NCBI GenBank assembly: GCA_013823505.1
Contig: PNMH01000055.1
Coordinates: 1-25,560 of the forward strand
Source: Polaromonas sp.
GTDB lineage: Bacteria; Pseudomonadota; Gammaproteobacteria; Burkholderiales; Burkholderiaceae
Length of the DNA: 25,560 nt
Reading direction: 5' to 3'
Positions 1 to 6,878 of this stretch are shown in pieces. Position 1 is the first letter of the stretch. Each line of letters begins with the position of its first letter. Both the position numbers and the translations under genes were made by a program. The notes beneath the pieces are model-generated. The model saw nothing but the letters and a program-made list of their open reading frames with translations, was not told the DNA's origin and did not search any database.

Positions 1-1152
1 GGCCTGGGTGAGCAGGCGCTGTATGGCGCGGTGTGGGGCACGCTGGGGCAGGTCTACGGCAACCCCCAGTCGAGCATCGGCACGCCGTTTTCGGGCTACG
101 ACATCAACGTGCCGCAGCTCTACGCCAACGTGGACCGCACGCGCGCCAAGCAGATGGGCATCAACCTGGCCGACATCTACGACACCATGCAGGTGAACCT
201 GGGCTCGCTCTACGTGAACGACTTCACCCAGTTCGGCAAGACCTACCAGGTGGTGGTGCAGGCGGACGCGCCGTTCCGCAACAACGCCGAAGCCATCACC
301 AACCTCAAGACGCGCAACGCCGCCGGCGAGATGGTGCCGCTGGGCGCACTCATGACGGTGGAGCCCACCTTTGGCCCCACCCGCGTGACGCGCTACAACG
401 GCTTCCCCTCGGCCGACATCAACGGCGCGGCCAACCCGGGCTTCTCGTCGAGCCAGGCCGAGGGCGAGATTGAGACCTTGCTCAAGAACACGCTGCCGCG
501 CGGCATGAGCTACGAGTGGACCGAGCTGAGCTACCAGGACCGCTTGACGCGCGACATCACCCTGCCAGGCACACAGACCAAGGTGCCGATCCTGGCGGCG
601 GTGCTGGCCATTTCGGTGCTGCTGGTCATCCTGGTGCTGGCCGCGCAATACGAGAGCTGGAGCCTGCCCATGGTGATCGTGCTCATCGTGCCCATGGGCA
701 TTCTCTCGGCGCTGTTCGGGGTGTGGCTCTCCAGCTTCCCGCCGTTCTCACAGCCGGGGGACTTGAACATCTTCACGCAGGTGGCCCTCGTCGTGCTGGT
801 GGGGCTGGCCTGCAAGAACGCCATCCTGATCGTGGAGTTTGCGAAAGAGCTGGAAGAGCGTGGCGAAGAGCTGTTTGCTGCCATCGTGCACGCTTGCCGC
901 ATGCGCTTGCGCCCGATCCTCATGACCTCGATCGCTTTTTGCGCCGGTGTGGTGCCGCTCATTCTGGGCAGTGGCGCCGGCAGCGAAATGCGCCGCGCCA
1001 TGGGCATTGCGGTGTTCTCCGGCATGTTGGGTGTGACGCTGTTCGGCATCTTTCTCACGCCGGTGTTTTATGCGCTCTTGCGCAGCCGCCGCCGCGCGCG
1101 CCACATCGGGGCCGCGCCGCAGGTGGCCGCTGAGGGAGCACGCCATGAATAA
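1..1152 (+). CDS. RND multidrug efflux pump, inner-membrane subunit (HAE1 family), C-terminal part
   Basis: This is the C-terminal 383 codons of an AcrB/MexF-type proton-driven efflux transporter; the start lies left of the window. The first ~185 residues are periplasmic pore/docking domain (for example PQLYANVDRTRAKQMGI). The membrane bundle begins near nt 583 with a helix ending in LAAQYESWSLP. The strongly conserved CKNAILIVEFAKELEERG segment lies near nt 810-860, followed by RLRPILMTSIAF and a final helix ending FLTPVFYALLRSRRR. Full proteins of this family have about 1040-1060 residues, so roughly two thirds is missing. Its stop overlaps the start of the outer-membrane channel gene by 8 nt, so the two are surely co-transcribed; a membrane-fusion protein gene is expected upstream. 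Sequence flavour is closest to MexF/BpeF-like pumps, but the substrate cannot be told. Confidence 0.95.
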   Translation, partial: GLGEQALYGAVWGTLGQVYGNPQSSIGTPFSGYDINVPQLYANVDRTRAKQMGINLADIYDTMQVNLGSLYVNDFTQFGKTYQVVVQADAPFRNNAEAITNLKTRNAAGEMVPLGALMTVEPTFGPTRVTRYNGFPSADINGAANPGFSSSQAEGEIETLLKNTLPRGMSYEWTELSYQDRLTRDITLPGTQTKVPILAAVLAISVLLVILVLAAQYESWSLPMVIVLIVPMGILSALFGVWLSSFPPFSQPGDLNIFTQVALVVLVGLACKNAILIVEFAKELEERGEELFAAIVHACRMRLRPILMTSIAFCAGVVPLILGSGAGSEMRRAMGIAVFSGMLGVTLFGIFLTPVFYALLRSRRRARHIGAAPQVAAEGARHE

Positions 1153-2617
1153 GCGCTTTGCCTTTTCCCTGTTGGTCACCGCAGCGCTCGCAGGCTGCAG
1201 CGCGGTGGGCCCCGACTACCAGCGCCCCGCCGCCCTGGCAGACGCGCGCTTCATCAACGCCGGCGCGACGGCTGTGAACACCCAAGCGCCCACGGCGGAC
1301 ATCGCCACCTTCTGGCGCGGCTTCAACGATGCCCGCCTGAGCGCCCTGATCGAACGCGCTTTGCAAGTCAACGGCGACGTGCGCATCGCACAAGCCCGCC
1401 TGCAGGAGGCCCGCGCCAACCAGGGCGAGGCCGACGCTGCCGGCCTGCCCGGCGTGGGCATCGACACCAGCGTGGAGCGCTCGGTGCGCCCCATCACCCA
1501 GCAGCCCGGCACCACCCGCAGCGCACGCACCGGCACCGCCTACGACGCGAGCTTTGTCGCCAACTGGGAGATCGACCTGTTTGGTGGTGTGCGCCGCAGC
1601 CGAGAAGCCGCCGCCGCGCGCGTGAGCGCCAGCGAAGCCGGCCTGAACGCGGCCCACACTGCGGTGGCTGCCGAGGTGGCGCGCAACTACCTGGAGCTGC
1701 GCGGCCTGCAAGAACGCCTGCGCGTGACCCAGGCCAGCCTGGTCAATCAGCGCGACGCGCTGGGCATCACCAACGCCCGCGTGGACAACGGCCGAGGCAC
1801 CCAGTTCGATCTGGCCCGCGCACGGGGCCTGGTCGCCAGCACCGAAGCGGCCGTGCCGTCGCTGCAGACCGCCATCGAGCGCGGCGTGTTCCGCTTGGCC
1901 ACGCTCACGGCGCAAACACCGCGCGCGCTGCTGGCCGAGCTGAGCGCACCCGCGCCGTTGCCCGGCCTGCCCGTGACCGACCTGGCCACGCTGCCCGTGG
2001 GCACGACCGAGCAGTGGCTGCAACGCCGTCCCGACCTGATGGCCGCTGAACGCGAACTGGCCGCGGCCACCGCCAACATCGGCGTGGCCACCGCCGCGCT
2101 GTACCCGCGCCTCTCGCTCTCGGGCCTGCTCGGCCTGAACGCCGCGCGCATCGGTGACTTGAACGACAGCCAGTCGGCCCGCTACGCACTGGGCGCCGGC
2201 ATCAGCTGGACGCCGTTCGACTTCGGCGCCATTCGCTCGCGCATCCGCGCCAGCGAAGCCCGGGCACAGCAAAGCCTGGCCAGCTTCGAGCAGACCGTGG
2301 CCGTGGCGCTGGAGGAAACCGAAGGCGCCTTCAGCAGCTACAGCCGCAGCGCCGAACGCGCCGAAAAGCTCGATGTGGCCGCCCGCAGCGCCGAAGAAGC
2401 CGCCGGCCTGGCCCGGCTGCGCTATGACGCTGGCGTGACCGACTTTCTGGCGGTGCTCGACGCCGAGCGAGAAGTGCTCAACACGCGCGACCAGCTGGTG
2501 CAGGCCCAGGTGGGCACGGCCACCGCGTTGGTCTCCGTGTACCGGGCCCTGGGCGGCGGATGGACGCCACCGCCGGCAACGGCCACCACGGTGGGGCAGG
2601 GCCCCGCAAGCCGCTAG
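1145..2617 (+). CDS. Outer-membrane efflux channel lipoprotein (NodT/OprM family)
   Basis: A 490-residue TolC-like outer-membrane factor of an RND tripartite pump. The chosen ATG gives a clean lipoprotein signal peptide (MNKRFAFSLLVTAALAGC) with the lipobox LAGC and acylated Cys18. The mature protein opens with the usual SAVGPDYQRP. Two OEP repeats follow, each a long alpha-helical hairpin plus beta strands; the conserved LRVTQASLVNQRDAL stretch and the motif WLQRRPDLMAAERELAAATANIGVATA are both present. The C-terminal repeat contains LRYDAGVTDFLAVLDAERE, typical of the family. Length matches OprM/NodT proteins. The gene begins inside the last codons of the RND subunit, so it belongs to the same transcript. 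It should trimerise in the outer membrane and receive substrate from the pump. Confidence 0.95.
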   Translation: MNKRFAFSLLVTAALAGCSAVGPDYQRPAALADARFINAGATAVNTQAPTADIATFWRGFNDARLSALIERALQVNGDVRIAQARLQEARANQGEADAAGLPGVGIDTSVERSVRPITQQPGTTRSARTGTAYDASFVANWEIDLFGGVRRSREAAAARVSASEAGLNAAHTAVAAEVARNYLELRGLQERLRVTQASLVNQRDALGITNARVDNGRGTQFDLARARGLVASTEAAVPSLQTAIERGVFRLATLTAQTPRALLAELSAPAPLPGLPVTDLATLPVGTTEQWLQRRPDLMAAERELAAATANIGVATAALYPRLSLSGLLGLNAARIGDLNDSQSARYALGAGISWTPFDFGAIRSRIRASEARAQQSLASFEQTVAVALEETEGAFSSYSRSAERAEKLDVAARSAEEAAGLARLRYDAGVTDFLAVLDAEREVLNTRDQLVQAQVGTATALVSVYRALGGGWTPPPATATTVGQGPASR

Positions 2618-2690
2618 CGGTCAGGGAGGGCGAGGGGAGGGAAGCGAGGAGTACCCTGTGCACCATTCATTGGTTGATCAGGAATTCATC

Positions 2691-2933
2691 ATGGAAACGT
2701 CATTCCACCGCTTCACGGATCTCTTCGCCCAACTCGGCCTGCCGTCCGACCCCGCGTCCATCGAAGCCTTTCTGCGCGACCACTCACCCCTGCCCGACCA
2801 CGTGCGTCTGGCCGACGCGCCGTTCTGGACCGCTGCACAAAGCGTTCTGCTGCGCGAGGAGATCCAGGAGGACGCGGATTGGGCGGAGGTGGTGGATCGC
2901 TTGAATGTGGCGCTTCGGGGCGAGGGGAATTAG
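2691..2933 (+). CDS. DUF2789 family small protein
   Basis: An 80-residue acidic protein beginning METSFHRFTDLFAQLGLPSD and containing LADAPFWTAAQSVLLREEI and EDADWAEVVDRLN. These features match the DUF2789 family of short proteobacterial proteins of unknown function. An upstream in-frame GTG at 2658 would add 11 residues, but the ATG at 2691 has an AGGA ribosome-binding site about 9 nt before it and gives the family's standard N-terminus. It lacks a signal peptide and membrane segments, so it is probably cytoplasmic. It follows the efflux operon by 73 nt in the same direction, but nothing else links it to efflux. No function is assigned. Confidence 0.88.
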   Translation: METSFHRFTDLFAQLGLPSDPASIEAFLRDHSPLPDHVRLADAPFWTAAQSVLLREEIQEDADWAEVVDRLNVALRGEGN

Positions 2934-2953
2934 TCGTCGCGCTGTTTGTCACA

Positions 2954-3027
2954 CAGGTTGAAACCTGGCTCCAGGCCATCCATGAGGCCGTTTGGTGCGC
3001 AGGGCCCTTCCGCTGGCAGCGCCAGCG
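2954..3027. repeat. Two short perfect hairpins between DUF2789 gene and caxA
   Basis: The first is CAGGTT-GA-AACCTG at 2954-2967. The second is CGCTGGC-AGC-GCCAGCG at 3011-3027. Neither is followed by a T-run on the + strand, so they are not textbook intrinsic terminators, although they sit where the upstream transcript should end. They could be mRNA 3' end structures or chance in GC-rich DNA. Confidence 0.35.
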
Positions 3028-3094
3028 CATGAAAGTTGCCTTCCGAGCGGGGAGTTGGCCTGAGTCGGACGGTTCTTGGCTACAGTAGGCAGCC

Positions 3095-4180
3095 ATGAAC
3101 ATCCTTCTCTTTTTCGGTGGCCTCGCCTTGCTCGTTCTGGGTGCCAGCTTGCTGGTGCGCGGCTCGTCCAAGCTGGCTCTGTCGTTTGGCATCAGCCCGC
3201 TGGTCGTGGGACTGACGATCGTTGCGTTCGGCACCAGTGCACCCGAAGTGGCGGTGAGTGTGGGGGCCGTGCTCGATGGAAAAACCGACATTGCCATTGG
3301 CAACGTGGTGGGCAGCAACATCTTCAACGTGCTGTTCATCCTGGGCATCAGCGCCTTGATTGCACCGCTGGTGGTGAACATTCAGCTGATCCGGCAAGAG
3401 GTGCCGATCATGATCGGTGCAAGTTTTCTCCTGCTTGCTTTGGGCTTGGACGGTCGGCTTTCGTTTTTCGATGGCGGCGTTCTCTTCGTGCTGCTGGTGG
3501 CTTACACGGTCTTCCTGATCGTGCAGTCGCGGCGCGAAACGCAGCTCGCCAAGGATGAATACGCCAGCGAGATCAAACCCGCAGCGCCGGGCGCTTGGGA
3601 CGATCGATTGCCGGTTCAGTTGCTGTTGATCGCCGCTGGCCTGGCGGCTCTGGTGTTCGGTTCCGAGTACCTGGTGCAGGCATCGGTGAGCTTCGCCAAG
3701 GCCATGGGCGTGAGCGACCTGATCATTGGACTGACCATCGTTGCCGCCGGCACCAGCATGCCCGAGGTGGCCACCAGCATCACCGCCGCCATCAAGGGCG
3801 AGCGCGACATCGCAGTGGGCAACGTGGTGGGAAGCAACACCTTCAACATTCTGGGCTGCCTGGGCGTCTCGGGTCTGGTGTCGGGTGACCTGGGCCTGGC
3901 CATGGCGCCCTCGCTGCTGGCCTTCGACATCTGGGTCATGCTGGCCGTGGCGCTGGCCTGCCTGCCGGTGTTCATGACCGGTCGCGAGATCGCTCGCTGG
4001 GAAGGCGGGGTCTTCCTGGGCTACTACGTCGCCTATGTGGCCTACCTGATCATGGCCGCACAGCAGCACGAAGCGCTGTCGGCTTTCTCGGGCGTCATGC
4101 TCAGCTTCGTCGTGCCGCTGACGGTCGTGACGCTGGTGGTCGTGTTGATCCGGCGTCCGAAGGCAACCGGTCTCTCGTGA
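3095..4180 (+). CDS. Calcium/sodium antiporter, CaxA/YrbG type (CaCA superfamily)
   Basis: A 361-residue inner-membrane cation exchanger with two homologous halves. The alpha-1 repeat contains GTSAPE (residues 46-51) followed by DIAIGNVVGSNIFN. The alpha-2 repeat contains GTSMPE (219-224) followed by DIAVGNVVGSNTFN. Glu51 and Glu224 are the acidic residues that bind the ion in this superfamily. About ten hydrophobic segments are visible, with a hydrophilic loop near residues 145-170 separating the halves. Length fits bacterial CaxA/YrbG proteins, which exchange Ca2+ for Na+ or H+. The ribosome-binding site is weak (AGGC 5-8 nt before the ATG). The next gene is also a cation antiporter but lies 156 nt away, so joint transcription is possible, not shown. 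Confidence 0.93.
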   Translation: MNILLFFGGLALLVLGASLLVRGSSKLALSFGISPLVVGLTIVAFGTSAPEVAVSVGAVLDGKTDIAIGNVVGSNIFNVLFILGISALIAPLVVNIQLIRQEVPIMIGASFLLLALGLDGRLSFFDGGVLFVLLVAYTVFLIVQSRRETQLAKDEYASEIKPAAPGAWDDRLPVQLLLIAAGLAALVFGSEYLVQASVSFAKAMGVSDLIIGLTIVAAGTSMPEVATSITAAIKGERDIAVGNVVGSNTFNILGCLGVSGLVSGDLGLAMAPSLLAFDIWVMLAVALACLPVFMTGREIARWEGGVFLGYYVAYVAYLIMAAQQHEALSAFSGVMLSFVVPLTVVTLVVVLIRRPKATGLS

Positions 4181-4198
4181 GTCGATCATCCGGTTGGC

Positions 4199-4218
4199 CA
4201 AGTGACTCAAGCCACTTG
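4199..4218. repeat. Inverted repeat CAAGTG-N8-CACTTG after caxA
   Basis: A perfect 6-bp inverted repeat with an 8-nt loop lies 18 nt after the caxA stop codon. No T-run follows, so it is at best a weak terminator or an mRNA 3' end hairpin. Confidence 0.3.
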
Positions 4219-4278
4219 CTTGCCGAGCGTCGGATCCAACAAGAAAGTCGTTGCTGAACCAGCCCGCTTTCGATGGCT

Positions 4279-4307
4279 TTGACAAGGTCTGCCTGAGCGA
4301 CACTTGT
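4279..4307 (+). promoter_or_regulatory. Possible sigma-70 promoter for the CPA2 antiporter gene
   Basis: A perfect -35 box TTGACA is at 4279-4284. At 17 bp spacing the -10 position reads ACTTGT, a poor match. The box lies about 55 nt upstream of the antiporter start. Only the -35 is convincing. Confidence 0.25.
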
Positions 4308-4336
4308 CCAAACACCAACGACATTCAGGGACCACG

Positions 4337-5557
4337 ATGCAGATTCTGACGAGCTTGCTGACGCTGATCGTGCTTGCGCGCGTGCTCGGGCACTTGTTCA
4401 CACGCTGGGGGCAGCCCGCCATCGTCGGCGAGATGATGGCGGGCATCTTGCTCGGGCCGGCCATCCTGGGGCTGGTTGAACCCAATCCGGCGCTCTCCGG
4501 CATCGCCTCCCTGGCGATCTTCCTGGTGGTGCTCGATGCCGGTCTGGAGATGAGTTTTCAGGACGTGCAAGCCGCCATGCGCGGGCGCGGTTTCGTGGTC
4601 GCCATGGTCGCGTTCTTTCTGCCCTTCGGAGCGGGAGCGGCCGTGGCCTGGGCCTTCGACCAGGACCTCATGCGCATCATCTTTCTGGGCCTCTGCATTT
4701 CCATCACGGCCATGCCCGTGGCGGTGAAGATGCTCGACGAAATGGGCTTGCTGCAAACCCCCATCGGCCGCTATTCCATATCGACGGCGGTCATCAACGA
4801 CATCATGGCGCTGTTCATCCTGGGTGTGCTGCTGGCGCTGCCTGCCCAGACCAGCTGGGCCGCGATCCTGGCCACGGGCGGCGTGGTGACCCTGAAGCTG
4901 CTGGTGCTTGCGGCGGCGGTGCTGGGCCTCAATGCCCTGCTCAACCGGTTGCACCGCAGAGGTGTCGACATCTCGGCGGGACCGGAGAAGCTGGCTGCGA
5001 TGTTCGGCCCCGAAGCCGTGTTCGGGATCGTGATCGTTTTTGTCCTCGCGTTCGGCTCACTCAGCGAGAGTCTGGGCTTTCACTTCGTCATCGGCGCGTT
5101 CTTCGGCGCCTTGCTGCTGGACAAGCGCCAGTTCGCACCGGCGCGCTATGCCGACCTGCGCCACACGCTCAGCTCGATCACCGGGGGGTTCCTCGCGCCG
5201 GTGTTCTTTGCTTACCTGGGGCTGGAGTTCCAGATATCGGCGTTGGCTGACTTCGCCTTTGTGGCAGCAGTGCTCACCGCCGCCATCGCGTCCAAGGTGT
5301 TGGCCGGATGGATGGGTGGCAGAGCCATCGGCATGTCCAACAGGGAGGCGCTTGGCCTGGGATTCATCCTCAACGGACGAGGTGCAATGGAACTGGTGGT
5401 GGCCAGCATCGCACTGGAGCGCGGCTTCATCGGCCATGGCATGTTTTCGGTGTTGGTCCTGATGGGCGTGGTGACCACGCTGCTGGCACCCATCTCGTTC
5501 AACGCCGCTGTCGATCGCAAGATGCGGGATCACTACCGCGAGACCGGCCACCTCTAG
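4337..5557 (+). CDS. Cation/proton antiporter, CPA2 family (Na+/H+ or K+/H+ exchanger domain)
   Basis: A 406-residue membrane protein with about 12-13 hydrophobic segments. The N-terminus shows the family pattern QPAIVGEMMAGILLGPAILG. The conserved core has SITAMPVAVKMLDEMGLL near residues 122-139 and the ion-binding Asn154-Asp155 pair in STAVINDIMALF. It ends soon after the twelfth helix, so it has the bare exchanger domain without the RCK/TrkA-N regulatory domain of KefB/KefC. The ATG at 4337 is preferred over an upstream TTG because CAGGGA lies about 8 nt before it and because the family starts there. The ion (Na+ or K+) cannot be told from sequence. It sits between CaxA and an MFS transporter. 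Confidence 0.9.
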   Translation: MQILTSLLTLIVLARVLGHLFTRWGQPAIVGEMMAGILLGPAILGLVEPNPALSGIASLAIFLVVLDAGLEMSFQDVQAAMRGRGFVVAMVAFFLPFGAGAAVAWAFDQDLMRIIFLGLCISITAMPVAVKMLDEMGLLQTPIGRYSISTAVINDIMALFILGVLLALPAQTSWAAILATGGVVTLKLLVLAAAVLGLNALLNRLHRRGVDISAGPEKLAAMFGPEAVFGIVIVFVLAFGSLSESLGFHFVIGAFFGALLLDKRQFAPARYADLRHTLSSITGGFLAPVFFAYLGLEFQISALADFAFVAAVLTAAIASKVLAGWMGGRAIGMSNREALGLGFILNGRGAMELVVASIALERGFIGHGMFSVLVLMGVVTTLLAPISFNAAVDRKMRDHYRETGHL

Positions 5558-5658
5558 CCTCTTTCCTGTCGATCGCGAGTCGGATGCGTCCTCGGCCTGG
5601 ATGAGCGGGATGCAGCCCTTCTTCTCCGACACGCCTGTTCGCATTCAGCGCACCTCCC

Positions 5659-6837
5659 ATGAACACTCTCCAATACGACTGGCGCAGCATCGCTGCGCTG
5701 AATGTGGTGTCCACGCTCGCTCAGGTCGGGCAGTTCGGCATTCCCTTCATCGTCATTCCGCTGTGGCTGGAGCAACAGGGGGCCACGACCCTTCAGCTCA
5801 GTCTTTTCGCTTCATCGCTTTGGCTGGGCCAATTGCCCGGCCTGCACTGGGCGCCACGCATGACGCAGATGCTGGGCGCCAAGCGCGTGATCCTGATCGC
5901 GCTGTTGGTCACTGTTCTCGCACTGAGCCTGCTGGCCACTGGTGTTCACGCCTTGTGGCTGGCAGCAGGTCTGCTGGCGGGCTTTGGACAGGGTTTGCGC
6001 TGGATTGGTCTGGAGCCCTGGCTCTACAACATCGCCCCGGGGCATGCCCGGGGGCGCTTGGTGGGGTTTCATGAATCGCTGATTGCGTTGGCGCCCATCG
6101 TGGCGCCCGCCCTGTGCGGTTGGCTGGGCATCGAAGGTGCCACGCCTTTGCTGCTGGGCATGGGCTTCGTGATGGTCTCTGCGCTGCCCATGCTCTGGGC
6201 CACCGAAGAGCCGCGCAGCGTGCCCGACCCGACGTTGCCCGCCGCCAGGACCCAACCGTTCTGGCGCCTTCCCAAAGAGACGATTCTTCTTATCGGTGTG
6301 GCCGTGGCGCTGTTTGGAGGGATGTCCGAGTCCGCGTTTGCCGGCTTGTTCTCGATCTACGGCAGGGCCCACCAACTGGATGTCACCCAAATCGCCAGCT
6401 TGTTGATCTCGTTCGGCGCAGGCGGTCTGCTGCTGCAATACGCTGCGGGTTGGCTGGCAGACCACCGCGGCATTGGCTTTGCCTGCCTGACCTGCAGCGT
6501 GTGTGCTGCCGGTGTGGCTGTCTTGCTGACGTTGCCGTTGGGCATGGTGTGGCTGCACATCGCCGTCTTCGCGTTGGGGGGATTGGTCACGGCCTATCTG
6601 ACACTGGCCCTCATTGCCAGCGCCAAAACCAGCAGCGGCAACATGGCGCGCAACATGAGTGTGGTCTCCATGGTCTACACCGCAACTGCCATTGTTGGGC
6701 CACTCCTGGCTGGTGGCGCCATCAAAGTGTTGGGTGGCAACGGACTGATGTGGACCTTGGCCGCGTTTGCCTTGGTACTGACCGCGTGGCTGTCGCGAAT
6801 CGTCTCTCGAGATGCTGTCCGGCCCGCCGCTGTCTGA
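5659..6837 (+). CDS. Major facilitator superfamily (MFS) transporter
   Basis: A 392-residue inner-membrane protein with about 12 hydrophobic segments in two six-helix halves, separated by a polar loop around residues 185-210 (EEPRSVPDPTLPAARTQ). The first half ends in family-typical glycine- and proline-rich helices (GFGQGLRWIGLEPW; APIVAPALCGWLG). In the second half the loop GWLADHRGIG recalls the MFS loop motif G-x-L-a-D. It does not match a substrate-specific group I can name. There is no clear Shine-Dalgarno sequence before the ATG (CACCTCCC), and the gene is 101 nt after the antiporter. It converges with the histidine kinase gene, leaving 41 nt between stops. Confidence 0.88.
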   Translation: MNTLQYDWRSIAALNVVSTLAQVGQFGIPFIVIPLWLEQQGATTLQLSLFASSLWLGQLPGLHWAPRMTQMLGAKRVILIALLVTVLALSLLATGVHALWLAAGLLAGFGQGLRWIGLEPWLYNIAPGHARGRLVGFHESLIALAPIVAPALCGWLGIEGATPLLLGMGFVMVSALPMLWATEEPRSVPDPTLPAARTQPFWRLPKETILLIGVAVALFGGMSESAFAGLFSIYGRAHQLDVTQIASLLISFGAGGLLLQYAAGWLADHRGIGFACLTCSVCAAGVAVLLTLPLGMVWLHIAVFALGGLVTAYLTLALIASAKTSSGNMARNMSVVSMVYTATAIVGPLLAGGAIKVLGGNGLMWTLAAFALVLTAWLSRIVSRDAVRPAAV

Positions 6838-6878
6838 TGAGCCGAAGCATGGGAACTGAAGCGGTGCACCTCTAGGCG

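Noticed and set aside
1055..2272. 405-residue minus-strand open frame opposite the efflux channel gene
   Set aside because: Shadow of the OprM-type lipoprotein gene; Ala/Gly/Gln/His-rich without motifs.
3080..4324. 414-residue minus-strand open frame opposite caxA
   Set aside because: Shadow of a convincing cation exchanger with both alpha repeats intact; His/Gln-rich composition.
6838..6878. Search for a terminator between the convergent MFS and histidine kinase genes
   Set aside because: No stem-loop followed by a T-run is visible in the 41 nt.
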